A stretch of 36,244 nucleotides of DNA, taken from an uncultured Clostridia bacterium (GTDB lineage: Bacteria > Bacillota > Clostridia > Oscillospirales > Ruminococcaceae). The DNA lies in contig CAMCPM010000018.1 of the NCBI GenBank assembly GCA_945876755.1, positions 1 through 36,244 of the forward strand. The letters run 5' to 3'. A program made the translations under genes and the position numbers. A model generated the notes under the pieces. It worked only from the letters and a program-made list of their open reading frames with translations, ran no database searches and was not told the origin of the DNA. Below, in pieces: positions 7,450 to 17,074 of this stretch (positions are counted from its first letter, which is position 1; each line of letters starts with the position of its first letter).

Positions 7450-7698
7450 CTAAGCGTCTTGTCCGCCCTGAAAATTCTGCAAAGCGGTCCTCAGTCCCCT
7501 GTCTGTCAGATTGCTTATGTCTATAACGGTTTTTGTCGGAGCGATATGCTTTTCGTTTTTCTTTTTAGGCGAAGCGAGCTTGCGCTCTTTTCCGTCGGCA
7601 AGGAAAACGAAGCCGTCCGAAGCGGAAACAACGGCTAAGAATCTGCCCTTGTCTCTTCCCGCCAAAGACCTTACAATCATTCCGGGTTTTGCCTCCAC
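7450..7698 (-). CDS. KOW-domain RNA-binding protein, L14e-like
   Basis: An 82-residue protein with an N-terminal KOW motif ([21 protein letters not shown]), a basic middle ([14 protein letters not shown]) and a short helical tail ([14 protein letters not shown]). Small L14e/KOW proteins between map and infA are common in Clostridia and are presumed to bind rRNA; their exact role is not settled. The start is GTG at 7698 with AAGGGGG seven bases upstream. It follows map by 12 bases, so it is co-transcribed. Confidence 0.9.
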   Translation of the reverse strand: MEAKPGMIVRSLAGRDKGRFLAVVSASDGFVFLADGKERKLASPKKKNEKHIAPTKTVIDISNLTDRGLRTALQNFQGGQDA

Positions 7699-7710
7699 AG
7701 CATTACCCCC

Positions 7711-8466
7711 TTAGAGTGTGGGCTTTGTAAGCAGCACAGGCCCATCGGGTGTAACTGCGACTGTATGCTCAAAATGAGCTGATATCGAGCCTGACTTCGT
7801 CAGTACGGTCCAGCCGTCGGGGAGAACTCTTACATCCTCGCCTACCGCGTTGATCATCGGCTCGATAGCGATCGTCATACCGGCAACAAGCCTCGGACCG
7901 TGCCCGGCCTTTCCGTAATTGGGAACCTCCGGGGACTCGTGGAGCTGTCTGCCCACGCCGTGACCTATATACTTTTTGACGACGCCGTATCCATAAGAAA
8001 CACAGTGTTCCTCAACGGCATGACCGATATCACCGATCCTGTTGCCGGCGACTGCCTGCTCAATGCCCTTGTAAAGGCTTTCCTCGGTGACTCTGAGGAG
8101 CTGCTTTGCTTCTTCTGAAATTTTACCTACGGCAAAGGTAAAAGCGGTATCTCCGTGAAAGCCGTCGATAAACGCACCCACGTCTATGCTGACAATATCG
8201 CCCTCGTGTATTCTTACCTTTTTGGAGGGAATACCGTGAATGACCTGATCGTTGATGCTGATACACGCCGAAGCGGGAAACCCGCCGTAACCCAGAAAGG
8301 AAGGCTTTGCACCGTGCTTCACGATATAGTCGTGAATGATTTTGTCCAGTTCATAGGTAGTCATACCGTCTTTTATTGCCTGACCGCCGAAGTGCAGCGC
8401 GTTACCGGCGATAATACCGGCTTTGCGCATTTTCTCCAGCTCTGATTTGGATTTCACACTAATCAT
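7711..8466 (-). CDS. map: Type I methionine aminopeptidase
   Basis: This cytosolic metalloprotease removes the N-terminal methionine from new proteins. The 251-residue sequence has the pita-bread fold and the metal ligands in order: Asp in VSIDVGAFIDG, Asp in FHGDTAF, His in GHGVGRQLHE, Glu in IAIEPMIN and Glu in AHFEHTVAV. The length is that of the simple type Ia enzyme without an N-terminal zinc finger. ATG 8466 has only a weak ribosome binding site, 14 bases after adk, so translational coupling is likely. Confidence 0.97.
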   Translation of the reverse strand: MISVKSKSELEKMRKAGIIAGNALHFGGQAIKDGMTTYELDKIIHDYIVKHGAKPSFLGYGGFPASACISINDQVIHGIPSKKVRIHEGDIVSIDVGAFIDGFHGDTAFTFAVGKISEEAKQLLRVTEESLYKGIEQAVAGNRIGDIGHAVEEHCVSYGYGVVKKYIGHGVGRQLHESPEVPNYGKAGHGPRLVAGMTIAIEPMINAVGEDVRVLPDGWTVLTKSGSISAHFEHTVAVTPDGPVLLTKPTL

Positions 8467-8480
8467 TTTATCACGCTTCT

Positions 8481-9113
8481 TTAAGCGTTGACCGCTTTTA
8501 ATACAAGTTCGGAAGTTTTCTTAACTTCCTCCTGTCCCTGAACTCTTACAAGCTTGCCTCTCTTGTCATAGAAAGCAGCAAGAGGAGCCGTCTGCTCATG
8601 GTATGTGCGGAGTCTTTCGATAACAGTCTCGGGAGCGTCGTCCTTGCGCTGAACAGCATTTCCACCGCACTTGTCGCAAATACCCTCAACCTTGGGAGGG
8701 TTAAATTCGATGTGGTAGGAAGCACCGCACTTTTCGCAAACTCTTCTGCCGGAAAGTCTGCCCTGAATGGTCTCATCGGGAACATCAATGGAAATTACCT
8801 TGTCGATGTTGATACCCATGCTCTCCAGAGCCTCCGCCTGAGGAACGGTTCTTGGGAAGCCGTCAAGGATGTATCCGTTTTTGCAGTCGTCCTCAGCGAT
8901 CCTGTCTTTAAGGATGCCGATAACGACCTCGTCGGGAACGAGAGCACCGCTCTCCATGAAACTTTTAGCTTTAAGACCGCATTCAGTACCGTTCTTAACA
9001 GCCTCACGCAGAATATTTCCGGTAGAGATCTGGGGGATGCCGAGCTTTTCGCTGATGACCTCAGCCTGTGTACCTTTGCCTGCGCCGGGAGCGCCCAATA
9101 AAATCAGGTTCAT
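8481..9113 (-). CDS. adk: Adenylate kinase, zinc lid form
   Basis: Adenylate kinase interconverts ATP plus AMP and two ADP, keeping the adenylate pool balanced. The 210-residue protein has the P-loop GAPGAGKGTQ at 7-16, the AMP-binding region ISTGNILREAV, the DGFPRT motif, and a long-form lid carrying CEKC and CDKC, a structural zinc site typical of many Gram-positive enzymes. It is in the usual secY-adk-map order, 40 bases after secY. Confidence 0.98.
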   Translation of the reverse strand: MNLILLGAPGAGKGTQAEVISEKLGIPQISTGNILREAVKNGTECGLKAKSFMESGALVPDEVVIGILKDRIAEDDCKNGYILDGFPRTVPQAEALESMGINIDKVISIDVPDETIQGRLSGRRVCEKCGASYHIEFNPPKVEGICDKCGGNAVQRKDDAPETVIERLRTYHEQTAPLAAFYDKRGKLVRVQGQEEVKKTSELVLKAVNA

Positions 9114-9153
9114 AAATAAATCCTCCTTGTTAAAGTTTCACATTTCGGTTTTC

Positions 9154-10455
9154 TTATTCCAGGAAGCCCTTGTGATGACGCATCATCATCTGGGACTCAA
9201 GCGTTCTTACAGTTTCCAGAACAACGCTTACAACGATAAGGATTGACGTACCGCCCATTGCGATTCCCAGCTGAGGGAACGCCATGTTTGTAAAGATAGG
9301 GAATATAGCGATAACACCGAGGAAGAAAGCGCCCACAAGAGTGATCTTGCCGAGAACTCTCTGGATGAAATCGCTTGTCGGCTTACCGGGACGGATACCC
9401 GGGATACCGCCGTTATTCTGACGGAGATTGTTAGCGATCTCTATCGGATTATACTGCATTGAAACATAGAAATAGTTAAATGCAATAATCAGCAGGAAAT
9501 AAAGAATTGCGTACCAGGGGCTCTGGTAGCTGAAGAAGTTCAGAAATCCAACATAGAACTTCTGCCAGAAGGTTTCGGGAACAGCCGCAGGCTTGATGAA
9601 CATAGCCAGCGTAGACGGCAGCGACATGATCGCCATCGCAAAGATGATAGGCATAACACCGCTCATAGCGACCTTGATCGGAATGTGCGTATTCTGACCG
9701 CCGTACTGTTTTCTGCCCACAACGCGCTTAGCGTACTGAATGGGAATACGTCTTTCGGACTCGTTCATAAAAACGATAAATCCGATCATCAGCACAAATA
9801 CAAGGAGAACTATCGGGATAGCGATATAAAGCTTCTTGTTTGTTTCTGCATTGACGAACATTTTTAAGATAGCTTCGGGGCCTCTTGAAACGATACCGGC
9901 AAAAAGTATCATCGAGATACCGTTGCCTATACCCTTTTCATTGATCCTGTTTCCGAGCCATACCACAAGGCTTGCGCCGGCAGTAAATGCAAGAACGATA
10001 ACAGCGCCGGTAAATACGCCCTTTGCGCCGCCGGTATAATTCAGTGCGCCGTTGTTTCTCAGAGTAAGGTAATAAGCATAGGACATTACCAGTGCAATAC
10101 CAAGAGAAACAAAGCTTGTGATCTTCTGAAGTTTCTTTCTTCCGGATTCGCCTTCCTTCTGGAGATTTTCCAGAGGAGGAAGAGCATATGTCAAAAGCTG
10201 AACGATGATGGAAGCGTTGATATAAGGCTGGATCGACAGCGAGAACAGCGTACACTGCTGAAGCGCGCCGCCCGAAAGGATGTTCATATAGCTGAAGAAG
10301 TTACCGTCAGCGAACATATTCGAGATCGCACCCGAGTCCATAAACGGAACGGGAACGTGACAGCCGATTCTGAAAATAAGAATAATGAGTAATGTGTAAA
10401 GGATTTTTTTCCTTAACTCAGGAACCTTCCAGGCATTTCTGAAGGTCTTAAACAC
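9154..10455 (-). CDS. secY: Protein translocase subunit SecY
   Basis: SecY is the channel of the Sec translocon in the cytoplasmic membrane. It would export every signal-peptide protein in this window. The 433-residue protein has ten expected membrane helices, the early VPFMDSGA plug region, the first cytoplasmic loops (PPLENLQKEGESGRKK) and the C-terminal loops with ERRIPIQYAKR and GIRPGKPTSDFI that contact SecA and the ribosome. It begins one base after rplO, so translation is coupled. Confidence 0.98.
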   Translation of the reverse strand: MFKTFRNAWKVPELRKKILYTLLIILIFRIGCHVPVPFMDSGAISNMFADGNFFSYMNILSGGALQQCTLFSLSIQPYINASIIVQLLTYALPPLENLQKEGESGRKKLQKITSFVSLGIALVMSYAYYLTLRNNGALNYTGGAKGVFTGAVIVLAFTAGASLVVWLGNRINEKGIGNGISMILFAGIVSRGPEAILKMFVNAETNKKLYIAIPIVLLVFVLMIGFIVFMNESERRIPIQYAKRVVGRKQYGGQNTHIPIKVAMSGVMPIIFAMAIMSLPSTLAMFIKPAAVPETFWQKFYVGFLNFFSYQSPWYAILYFLLIIAFNYFYVSMQYNPIEIANNLRQNNGGIPGIRPGKPTSDFIQRVLGKITLVGAFFLGVIAIFPIFTNMAFPQLGIAMGGTSILIVVSVVLETVRTLESQMMMRHHKGFLE

Positions 10456-10456
10456 A

Positions 10457-10897
10457 TTACATCACCTCAGCCTTCCCGCCTGCCTTCTCGATTTTCTCCT
10501 TAGCCGATGCCGAGAAAGCAGCAGCCTTAACTGTAATGTTAACGTTGATCTCGCCCTTGCCGAGAACCTTAACACCGTTATCAGCCTTCTTGATGATACC
10601 GGCAGCCTTGAGCAGCTCAGTATCAACAACAGTACCTTCCTTGAACTTAGCAAGGTCGGAAACGTTGATAACCGTCATTTTTTCTGCAAAAATGTTATTG
10701 AAACCTCTCTTAGGGATTCTTCTTGCGAGAGGCATCTGACCGCCCTCAAAGCCCGGTCTTACACCGCCGCCGGAGCGAGCGTTCTGACCCTTGTGACCCT
10801 TGCCGGCAGTTTTGCCGTTACCCGAGCCGTGACCTCTGCCGATTCTCTTCACATCTTTGTTTGAACCTGCAGCAGGGGATAATTCGTGAATTTTCAT
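10457..10897 (-). CDS. rplO: 50S ribosomal protein L15
   Basis: L15 is a late-assembly large-subunit protein that threads into 23S rRNA. The 146-residue sequence has the Gly-rich basic N-terminal extension ([20 protein letters not shown]), [17 protein letters not shown] and the globular C-terminal part ending in [13 protein letters not shown]. It lies between rpmD and secY, its normal place. Confidence 0.98.
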   Translation of the reverse strand: MKIHELSPAAGSNKDVKRIGRGHGSGNGKTAGKGHKGQNARSGGGVRPGFEGGQMPLARRIPKRGFNNIFAEKMTVINVSDLAKFKEGTVVDTELLKAAGIIKKADNGVKVLGKGEINVNITVKAAAFSASAKEKIEKAGGKAEVM

Positions 10898-10921
10898 AGC
10901 TTTCGCACCTCCTTGCAGTAA

Positions 10922-11098
10922 TTATGCTTCGGTAACCTCTACGAGGTGAGCAATCTTGTTGATTTTGCCCTTAGTAGCGTCGTTGTCGGGCTGTACTGTA
11001 ACATCGCCGATCTTGCGGAGTCCGAGAGAATTTGCAGTAGCAGCCTGAGGCTTCTTAACGCTGTTAAGGCTTCTGACAAGCTTAATTTTAAGTGCCAT
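10922..11098 (-). CDS. rpmD: 50S ribosomal protein L30
   Basis: L30 is a small globular large-subunit protein. The 58-residue sequence MALKIKLVRSLNSVKKPQ, then TANSLGLRKIGDVTVQPDND, is standard. A longer frame starts at TTG 11104, but the AGGAGG element is only four bases from that TTG and ten bases from ATG 11098, so ATG 11098 is chosen. It follows rpsE by 15 bases. Confidence 0.96.
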   Translation of the reverse strand: MALKIKLVRSLNSVKKPQAATANSLGLRKIGDVTVQPDNDATKGKINKIAHLVEVTEA

Positions 11099-11113
11099 AG
11101 TCAAACGTCCTCC

Positions 11114-11620
11114 TTAACCCAAGATTTCCTTAACGGACTTGCCTCTGATCTCAGCAACTTCCTTAGCGCTTCTGCACTGAGCAAGACCGTTGATAGTAGC
11201 TCTTACAACGTTGCAGGCGTTGTTGGAACGAAGAGACTTAGTTCTGATGTCCTTGATGCCTGCCATTTCGATTACCGCACGAACAGGACCGCCTGCGATA
11301 ACACCTGTACCGGGAGCAGCGGGCTTCATAAGAACTCTGCCTGCGCCGAAAGTACCGATAATTTCGTGGGGAATAGTGGAACCCTTGAGGGATACCTTAA
11401 TTAAATTCTTCTTAGCGTCCTCGATACCCTTGCGGATAGCGTCGGGAACTTCGCCCGATTTGCCCATACCGAAGCCAACGGTACCGTTGCCGTCACCGAC
11501 TACCACGAGGGCAGCAAACTTGAAGATACGTCCGCCCTTAACAGTCTTTGAAACTCTGTTAATAGCAACTACCTTTTCTGAAAGCTCCATGGTAGAAGCG
11601 TCTATCTTAGCATTTGCCAA
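11114..11620 (-). CDS. rpsE: 30S ribosomal protein S5
   Basis: S5 lies at the mRNA entry tunnel and affects decoding accuracy and mRNA unwinding. The 168-residue protein has the double-stranded-RNA-binding-like S5 domain ([19 protein letters not shown], then [20 protein letters not shown]) and the C-terminal domain ([18 protein letters not shown]). It follows rplR by 32 bases with a strong AAGGAGG site. Confidence 0.98.
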   Translation of the reverse strand: MANAKIDASTMELSEKVVAINRVSKTVKGGRIFKFAALVVVGDGNGTVGFGMGKSGEVPDAIRKGIEDAKKNLIKVSLKGSTIPHEIIGTFGAGRVLMKPAAPGTGVIAGGPVRAVIEMAGIKDIRTKSLRSNNACNVVRATINGLAQCRSAKEVAEIRGKSVKEILG

Positions 11621-11652
11621 AAGTATTACCTCCTTGTTTGTTAATAGCCTGA

Positions 11653-12012
11653 TTAGAAGTTCAGGCCGCCTTTTCTGGCGCCCTCTGCAAGCTCAGCAAC
11701 TCTGCCGTGGTAGAGATAGCCTGCACGATCGAATACAACGTCCTTGATACCCTTTTCAGCAGCCTTTGCAGCGATCATCTCGCCGACCTTGAAAGCGCCT
11801 TCCTTGTTGCCGCCGTTGCCCTCGAAGCCCTTATCCTTGGAGGAAGCAGCGCAAAGAGTTACGCCTGCAACGTCATCAATGATCTGAGCATAGATGTTCT
11901 TGGAAGAACGGAAAACGTTCAGTCTTGGGCACTCAGCAGTACCGCTGATCTTAGCGCGGACGCGGATCTGTCTCTTAGCTCTTGCAGCTTTTCTGTTAAT
12001 CTGCTTTACCAT
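11653..12012 (-). CDS. rplR: 50S ribosomal protein L18
   Basis: L18 binds 5S rRNA and brings it to the large subunit with L5. The 119-residue protein has the basic N terminus ([19 protein letters not shown]), [19 protein letters not shown] and the C-terminal [19 protein letters not shown]. It follows rplF after a 107-base spacer, long for this operon. The spacer has an inverted repeat (GAGAAT 12036-12041, ATTCTC 12082-12087) of unknown purpose. Confidence 0.98.
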   Translation of the reverse strand: MVKQINRKAARAKRQIRVRAKISGTAECPRLNVFRSSKNIYAQIIDDVAGVTLCAASSKDKGFEGNGGNKEGAFKVGEMIAAKAAEKGIKDVVFDRAGYLYHGRVAELAEGARKGGLNF

Positions 12013-12119
12013 TTGAATTCAACTCCTTTTCTGACGAGAATAGTAGCTCATGTCATGCCGCAGCAGCAGGGGAGCTGTCCCATTCTCTGATAACAGGATT
12101 TATTACGAACAGCAGGGGA

Positions 12120-12665
12120 TTACTTCTTACCCTTACCTGCCTTACCTTCCTTGCGGATGATTCTCTCGCCTGTGTAGCGGATACCCTTGCCCTTGTAAGG
12201 TTCGGGAAGTCTCTTTTCGCGGATCTCAGCAGCGAACTGACCTACCTTCTGCTTGTCAATGCCGTGAACGACAATGTTAGTAGCATTGGGAACCTCGATA
12301 GTGATACCGTCAGCCTCGGGAACGATAACCTGATGTGAGTAACCGAGGTTCATAACAAGGTTCTTGCCCTGCTTAGCAGCACGGTAACCGATACCCTCGA
12401 TGTCGAGAGACTTGGAAAAACCGTTTGTAACACCCTCAACCATGTTGTTGATAAGTGTTCTTGTAAGACCGTGGAGAGACTTGTGAGTCTTGTTCTCTGA
12501 AGGACGGTCTACGATGATTTCATTGCCCTCATGCTTGATGATCATATCAGAGTTGAAGGTGTTTGTGAGCGTACCCTTAGGTCCCTTTACCGTAACAGTA
12601 GTACCGTCAACCTTAACGTCAACGCCGGCAGGAACAACAATGGGCTTTTTACCGATTCTGGACAT
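12120..12665 (-). CDS. rplF: 50S ribosomal protein L6
   Basis: L6 lies near the factor-binding site and the sarcin-ricin loop. The 181-residue protein has two tandem L6 domains: [20 protein letters not shown] in the first, and [20 protein letters not shown] plus [18 protein letters not shown] in the second. It follows rpsH by 14 bases. Confidence 0.98.
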   Translation of the reverse strand: MSRIGKKPIVVPAGVDVKVDGTTVTVKGPKGTLTNTFNSDMIIKHEGNEIIVDRPSENKTHKSLHGLTRTLINNMVEGVTNGFSKSLDIEGIGYRAAKQGKNLVMNLGYSHQVIVPEADGITIEVPNATNIVVHGIDKQKVGQFAAEIREKRLPEPYKGKGIRYTGERIIRKEGKAGKGKK

Positions 12666-12679
12666 TTACTTGTTCCTCC

Positions 12680-13078
12680 TTACCATACGAATGCAAGGAC
12701 TTCGCCGCCGACATTAAGCTCTCTAGCCTTCTTGTCGGTCATAACGCCCTTTGAAGTGGAAACGATAGCAATACCGAGACCCTTCATAACCTTGGGCATA
12801 TCCTCGCAGCTTGAATAAATACGAAGACCGGGCTTAGAAACTCTTCTCAGACCTGTGATTACCTGAGACTTGTTCTCGCCGTACTTCAGTGTGATTCTGA
12901 TGATGCCCTGCTTGCCGTCGTCAATAATCTGATAGCTCTTGATGTAACCCTCGTCAACAAGGATCTGAGTGATAGCCTTCTTCATATTGGAAGCAGGAAC
13001 GTCAACTGTGTCGTGCTTTGCAGAATTGGCATTACGGATTCTGGTAAGAATATCTGCAATAGTATCTGTAATTTGCAT
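12680..13078 (-). CDS. rpsH: 30S ribosomal protein S8
   Basis: S8 is a primary 16S rRNA binder. In Escherichia coli it represses the spc operon by binding mRNA around rplE; no such site was identified here. The 132-residue protein has the start [20 protein letters not shown] and the C-terminal [20 protein letters not shown] core that binds rRNA. It follows the S14 gene by 51 bases; a 14-base palindrome (13121-13134) overlaps the S14 stop codon. Confidence 0.98.
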   Translation of the reverse strand: MQITDTIADILTRIRNANSAKHDTVDVPASNMKKAITQILVDEGYIKSYQIIDDGKQGIIRITLKYGENKSQVITGLRRVSKPGLRIYSSCEDMPKVMKGLGIAIVSTSKGVMTDKKARELNVGGEVLAFVW

Positions 13079-13129
13079 AACGGTTAACCTCCTTATATTA
13101 CTTAAAAACAGCGTTCAAGCGGTAAAATT

Positions 13130-13315
13130 TTACCAGCTTGCCTTCTTCACGCCGGGGATCTGACCGTCGTGAGCAAGCTCTCTGAAGCAGATACGGCAGA
13201 TGCCGAATTTTCTCATATAAGCGTGAGGTCTGCCGCAGATTTTGCATCTGTTGTAAGCTCTTGTGCTGTACTTAGGAGTTCTCTGCTGCTTAACTTTCAT
13301 TGATGTTTTAGCCAT
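13130..13315 (-). CDS. rpsN: 30S ribosomal protein S14, zinc-binding short form (type Z)
   Basis: S14 is a 30S head protein needed for late assembly. This is the 61-residue form found in most Gram-positives. It has two CxxC pairs, CKIC (24-27) and CRIC (40-43), that bind zinc, and the end [15 protein letters not shown]. It lies between rplE and rpsH. A zinc-free paralogue for zinc starvation, common in Firmicutes, is not in the window. Confidence 0.97.
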   Translation of the reverse strand: MAKTSMKVKQQRTPKYSTRAYNRCKICGRPHAYMRKFGICRICFRELAHDGQIPGVKKASW

Positions 13316-13337
13316 TTTTGATTTTCCCTCCTAAAAA

Positions 13338-13880
13338 TTACTTAGCGAACGGAGCGCCCATCAGCTCGAGAAGAGCCTTAGCCTCTTCGTCGGTATTTGC
13401 GGTAGTGATGATGTTGATATCCATACCGCGAACCTTGTCGATCTTATCATACTCGATCTCAGGGAAAATAAGCTGCTCCTTGATACCTGTGGAGTAGTTG
13501 CCTCTTCCGTCGAAGGAGTTGCCGTTGATTCCTCTGAAGTCACGAACACGGGGGAACGCAACATTGAAGAGTCTGTCGAGGAATTCGTACATTTTCTCGC
13601 TTCTGAGTGTTACCTTAACACCGATAGGCATACCCTCACGGAGCTTAAAGTTAGCGACAGATTTCTTAGCGCGGCAAACAACAGGCTTCTGACCTGTGAT
13701 AGCAGCGAGATCTGTCATAATAGCGTCTATGACCTTAGCGTTTTCCTTAGCTTCGCCTGCGCCGACGTTGATAACAACCTTGTCAATCTTAGGGATCTGC
13801 ATTACGCTCTTATAGCCGAACTTCTTCATTAAAGCAGGAGCCACAGTGCTGACATAGAGTTCCTTCAAATTAGATGCCAT
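13338..13880 (-). CDS. rplE: 50S ribosomal protein L5
   Basis: L5 binds 5S rRNA and contacts P-site tRNA in the large-subunit central protuberance. The 180-residue protein shows [59 protein letters not shown] and the C-terminal [20 protein letters not shown]. It follows rplX by 17 bases. Confidence 0.98.
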   Translation of the reverse strand: MASNLKELYVSTVAPALMKKFGYKSVMQIPKIDKVVINVGAGEAKENAKVIDAIMTDLAAITGQKPVVCRAKKSVANFKLREGMPIGVKVTLRSEKMYEFLDRLFNVAFPRVRDFRGINGNSFDGRGNYSTGIKEQLIFPEIEYDKIDKVRGMDINIITTANTDEEAKALLELMGAPFAK

Positions 13881-13897
13881 TTCGTTTACTCCTTTCC

Positions 13898-14221
13898 TTA
13901 ATAAGACTTTCCGCAGTCTGCGTGCTTGCAGACTCTAACCTTAGTGCCGTCAGCCTCGATCTTGTGAGCAAGTCTTGTGGGCTTGCCGCACTTGGGGCAT
14001 ACAGCCATAACCTTTGAAGCATAAAGGGGAGCCTCGCACTTAACGATACCGCCCTGCTGACCCATCTGTCTGGGCTTAACATGCTTGGTAACGATGTTGA
14101 GACCCTCAACGATTACCTTCTTTTCCTTGGGTGAAACCTCAAGTACCTTGCCCTGCTTGCCCTTGTCCTTACCGGAAAGGATAACGACGGTGTCACCTGT
14201 TTTAACGTGTAAGCTATTCAT
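13898..14221 (-). CDS. rplX: 50S ribosomal protein L24 with C-terminal CxxC pair
   Basis: L24 starts large-subunit assembly and lines the tunnel exit. The 107-residue sequence has the KOW motif ([20 protein letters not shown]), [19 protein letters not shown] and a C-terminal extension with CPKC and a second pair (CKHADC) that could bind zinc. Such an extension is common in Clostridia. It begins at ATG 14221 with GGAGG nine bases upstream. Confidence 0.97.
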   Translation of the reverse strand: MNSLHVKTGDTVVILSGKDKGKQGKVLEVSPKEKKVIVEGLNIVTKHVKPRQMGQQGGIVKCEAPLYASKVMAVCPKCGKPTRLAHKIEADGTKVRVCKHADCGKSY

Positions 14222-14236
14222 GTTGTGGCACCTCCA

Positions 14237-14605
14237 TTAAAGTACTTCGGGAGCAAGTGACAGGATCTTCATGTAGTCCTTGTCTCTCAGCTCACGAGCA
14301 ACTGGTCCGAAAATACGAGTACCCTTAGGGTTCTTGTCTTCCTTGATGATAACAGCAGCGTTTTCATCAAAACGGATGTAAGTTCCGTCCTCGCGGCGAA
14401 GGCCCTTAGCGGAACGGACAATAACTGCCTTAACAACGTCGCCCTTCTTAACAACGCCGCCTGGTGTTGCTTTCTTAACGGAAGCAACAACTACATCGCC
14501 GATGTTTGCATATCTTCTGCGGGTGCCGCCGAGAACTCTGATACACATGAGTTCCTTTGCACCTGTGTTATCAGCGACCTTTAAATAAGTCTGCATCTGA
14601 ATCAC
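14237..14605 (-). CDS. rplN: 50S ribosomal protein L14
   Basis: L14 lies at the subunit interface and forms an intersubunit bridge. The 122-residue protein has the conserved [40 protein letters not shown] and the C-terminal [20 protein letters not shown]. The start is GTG at 14605, nine bases after AAGGAG; the in-frame ATG three codons later would shorten the normal N terminus. It is the first gene of the classical spc operon and is separated from rpsQ by 163 bases, the longest spacer in the cluster. Confidence 0.97.
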   Translation of the reverse strand: MIQMQTYLKVADNTGAKELMCIRVLGGTRRRYANIGDVVVASVKKATPGGVVKKGDVVKAVIVRSAKGLRREDGTYIRFDENAAVIIKEDKNPKGTRIFGPVARELRDKDYMKILSLAPEVL

Positions 14606-14768
14606 AGCGATTAACTCCTTCCATTAGAAGCTCCGGGTCAGAGGCTTTGCATTTAAGCCCCTGCCGTTTCTTCTTGTTGATTTTAATTAATAACCACGTT
14701 TATATTCACAGCGGAAACGTCACACGCCTCCGTGTGTATCGTGCTTAGCAAATAACTCCGCAGAGGAA
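14606..14768 (-). promoter_or_regulatory. Long structured rpsQ-rplN spacer (S10/spc boundary)
   Basis: No gene is present. Minus-strand RNA would hold two hairpins. The first is ACACG-GAGG-CGTGT at 14722-14737, an exact 16-base copy of a hairpin in the rpsJ leader. The second pairs GGGGCTT with AAGCCTC around 14641-14661, with one G-U pair. A TATAAA hexamer is present but has no fitting -35, so an internal promoter is not supported. Regulation or processing of the polycistronic mRNA here is inferred. Confidence 0.6.
14722..14737 (-). repeat. 16-bp hairpin repeat, copy 1 (spc boundary)
   Basis: The plus-strand sequence acacgcctccgtgtgt is identical to 20214-20229. In minus-strand RNA the five-base ACACG/CGUGU stem would close a GAGG loop, so the loop resembles a Shine-Dalgarno site. 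It is followed by a GTG and an immediate stop (TGA). Confidence 0.85.
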
Positions 14769-15026
14769 TTACTTAGCCTGCTCGATAACCTTTACAAGAC
14801 GCCATCTCTTATCCTTTGAGATAGGACGGGTCTCCATGATCTCAACGCGGTCACCGATGTTGCAAGTATTGTTCTCGTCGTGAGCTTTAAGCTTGATTGT
14901 TCTCTTGACGATCTTCTTGTACAGGGGGTGCTGTACGTTATCAACGATTGCAACAACAATGGTCTTATCCATCTTGTTGGAAACTACCTTGCCAACTCTT
15001 GTTTTTCTAAGATTTCTTTCAGCCAT
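14769..15026 (-). CDS. rpsQ: 30S ribosomal protein S17
   Basis: S17 is an early-binding 16S rRNA protein with an OB fold. The 85-residue protein has [37 protein letters not shown] and [20 protein letters not shown]. It follows rpmC by 19 bases and is the last gene of the classical S10 operon. Confidence 0.98.
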   Translation of the reverse strand: MAERNLRKTRVGKVVSNKMDKTIVVAIVDNVQHPLYKKIVKRTIKLKAHDENNTCNIGDRVEIMETRPISKDKRWRLVKVIEQAK

Positions 15027-15045
15027 TTTTGTTTCCTCCCTTCAC

Positions 15046-15243
15046 TTACTGTTCGGAACCGGAACGCTCGCGGAGAATAGTCTTGATTCTTGCGATGTCC
15101 TTCTTCACAGCCTTGAGACGTGTAGGGTTGTCGAGCTGATTAACAGCGTGCTGAAAGCGGAGAGCGAAAAGCTCCTTCTTCAGATCGGCAAGCTTGTTGT
15201 CCAGCTCAAGAGTGGTCATATCTCTAACTTCTGCAGCCTTCAT
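15046..15243 (-). CDS. rpmC: 50S ribosomal protein L29
   Basis: L29 sits beside the exit tunnel, where it takes part in docking of signal recognition particle and trigger factor. The 65-residue helical hairpin has [40 protein letters not shown] and [13 protein letters not shown]. Its start overlaps the rplP stop by one base (TAATG), so translation is coupled. Confidence 0.98.
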   Translation of the reverse strand: MKAAEVRDMTTLELDNKLADLKKELFALRFQHAVNQLDNPTRLKAVKKDIARIKTILRERSGSEQ

Positions 15244-15662
15244 TATTCGCCCGCCTCCTCTTTCTTAACAAACTTACACTTGATAGGAAGCTTATGCATA
15301 GCAAGACGCATAGCCTCTCTTGCGATTTCCTCGGAAACGCCGGCGATCTCGAACATAACTCTGCCCGGCTTAACAACAGCTACCCAGTACTCAGGTGAAC
15401 CTTTACCGGAACCCATTCGAGTTTCAGCAGGCTTCTCAGTGATAGGCTTGTCGGGGAAAATCTTGATCCAAACCTGACCGCCACGCTTGATATAACGAGT
15501 CATAGCGATACGGGCAGCCTCGATCTGGTTGGAAGTAATCCATGCAGGCTCAAGTGCCTGAAGACCGAACTCGCCGTTGGAAACAGTGTTTCCGCGGTAA
15601 GCCTTACCTGTAAGGCGGCCTCTGTGTACTCTTCTGTACTTAACTCTCTTTGGAAGCAGCAT
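15243..15662 (-). CDS. rplP: 50S ribosomal protein L16
   Basis: L16 helps shape the A site of the large subunit. The 139-residue protein has [20 protein letters not shown], the basic [19 protein letters not shown] segment and [20 protein letters not shown] near the catalytic centre. Its start overlaps the rpsC stop by one base. Confidence 0.98.
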   Translation of the reverse strand: MLLPKRVKYRRVHRGRLTGKAYRGNTVSNGEFGLQALEPAWITSNQIEAARIAMTRYIKRGGQVWIKIFPDKPITEKPAETRMGSGKGSPEYWVAVVKPGRVMFEIAGVSEEIAREAMRLAMHKLPIKCKFVKKEEAGE

Positions 15663-16411
15663 TACTGATTACCTCCTTCTCTTCTTCTGTTGCCGCGGTT
15701 CTCACCATTGCGGCGGTTGTCGCCCTGACGACGGGGCTTCTTTTCGGTTCTTTCAGTCATAGCTCTTGCCTTAGCAACGTCGCCCTTGAGAACCTCACCC
15801 TTGTAGATCCAAACCTTAACACCGATACGGCCATAGGTTGTGCTTGCCTCAGCAAAACCGTAGTCAATGTCAGCACGGATTGTCTGAAGGGGAATAGTAC
15901 CCTCGTGATAAGACTCTGAACGAGCGATCTCAGCGCCGCCGATACGGCCGCTTACCATAACCTTGATACCCTTAGCACCAAGCTTCATAGCTCTGCCGAT
16001 AGCCTGCTTCATAGCTCTTCTGTAGGAAACACGGTTTTCGAGCTGAGCAGCAATGCTCTCAGCAACGAGCTGTGAGTCCATATCGGGTGATTTAACTTCA
16101 ACGATGTTGATAGCAACTGACTTTTTCATCATTTTTTCAACATCAAGACGAAGCTTTTCAATGTTCTCGCCGCCTCTGCCGATAACGATACCGGGCTTAG
16201 CGCAGTGAACGTGGATTCTTACCTTGTCTGCAAATCTTTCGATTTCGATCTTGGGAACGCCTGCTGCATAAAGGTTCTTCTTGATATAGTTACGAACGTT
16301 ATAGTCCTCAACCAGTGTATCGCCGAAAGTTGCCTTGTTTGCAAACCAGCGGGAATCCCAATCCTTAATAACGCCTACACGCAGACCGTGCGGATTAACC
16401 TTCTGTCCCAT
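15662..16411 (-). CDS. rpsC: 30S ribosomal protein S3
   Basis: S3 forms the mRNA entry ring and takes part in mRNA unwinding. At 249 residues it is about 30 longer than the usual bacterial protein. The KH domain ([19 protein letters not shown]) and the C-terminal domain ([40 protein letters not shown]) are normal. The extra length is a basic, low-complexity tail rich in Arg, Asn and Gly ([17 protein letters not shown]), likely disordered and near the mRNA path. It follows rplV by 22 bases. Confidence 0.98.
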   Translation of the reverse strand: MGQKVNPHGLRVGVIKDWDSRWFANKATFGDTLVEDYNVRNYIKKNLYAAGVPKIEIERFADKVRIHVHCAKPGIVIGRGGENIEKLRLDVEKMMKKSVAINIVEVKSPDMDSQLVAESIAAQLENRVSYRRAMKQAIGRAMKLGAKGIKVMVSGRIGGAEIARSESYHEGTIPLQTIRADIDYGFAEASTTYGRIGVKVWIYKGEVLKGDVAKARAMTERTEKKPRRQGDNRRNGENRGNRRREGGNQ

Positions 16412-16433
16412 TTAGTTTACCTCCTCTTTCGAC

Positions 16434-16769
16434 TTATTCTTTTTCCTTTACCACAAGAGTAACATGGGAAGTTCTCTTGAGGATGCGGAAAGCTCTGCCC
16501 TGTGCTCTAGGCATAATTCTCTTCATGATAGGACCGGGGCAAACGAAGCATTCGGAAACGTAAAGGTTATCCTTATCCATTCCAAAGTTATTTTCAGCGT
16601 TTGCGATAGCGGACTTCAGAAGCTTCTCCAGGTATTCACAGGCAGATTTAGGTGTGTGCTGCAGAATCGCCATAGCGGTTTCTGTATCCTTTCCTCTGAT
16701 GAGGTCGAGAACGATCTGAACCTTTCTGGGTGCGATTCGAGCATTTTTAAGATATGCTCTTGCTTCCAT
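16434..16769 (-). CDS. rplV: 50S ribosomal protein L22
   Basis: L22 lines the exit tunnel with a long beta hairpin that can interact with the nascent chain. The 111-residue protein has the start [40 protein letters not shown] and the hairpin region [20 protein letters not shown]. Changes in that hairpin give macrolide resistance in other species; nothing unusual is seen here. It follows rpsS by 20 bases. Confidence 0.98.
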   Translation of the reverse strand: MEARAYLKNARIAPRKVQIVLDLIRGKDTETAMAILQHTPKSACEYLEKLLKSAIANAENNFGMDKDNLYVSECFVCPGPIMKRIMPRAQGRAFRILKRTSHVTLVVKEKE

Positions 16770-16789
16770 TTTAATTTCTCCTCTCTGCC

Positions 16790-17074
16790 TTATTTCTTAC
16801 CATTATTGGATACTTTGGAGCCTGCATGGCCCTTGTAGGTTCTTGTGGGAGCGAATTCGCCCAGCTTGTGACCTACCATATCTTCCGTAACGTATACGGG
16901 AACGTGCTTTCTGCCGTCGTGAACAGCAAATGTATGACCTACGAAGTCAGGGAAAATAGTAGAAGAACGGCTCCAGGTCTTGAGAACCTTCTTTTCGCCT
17001 GCTTCGTTCATAGCGATAACTCTTTTCAGGAGAACCTCTTGTACATAAGGTCCCTTCTTAACGCTTCTGCTCAT
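16790..17074 (-). CDS. rpsS: 30S ribosomal protein S19
   Basis: S19 is in the 30S head and pairs with S13 near the A-site finger bridge. The 94-residue protein has [39 protein letters not shown] and [20 protein letters not shown]. It is separated from rplB by a 153-base spacer rather than the usual short gap. Confidence 0.98.
   Translation of the reverse strand: MSRSVKKGPYVQEVLLKRVIAMNEAGEKKVLKTWSRSSTIFPDFVGHTFAVHDGRKHVPVYVTEDMVGHKLGEFAPTRTYKGHAGSKVSNNGKK

Noticed and set aside
14606-14768. An internal spc promoter before rplN
   Set aside because: TATAAA is present but no -35 hexamer fits at 16-18 bases.
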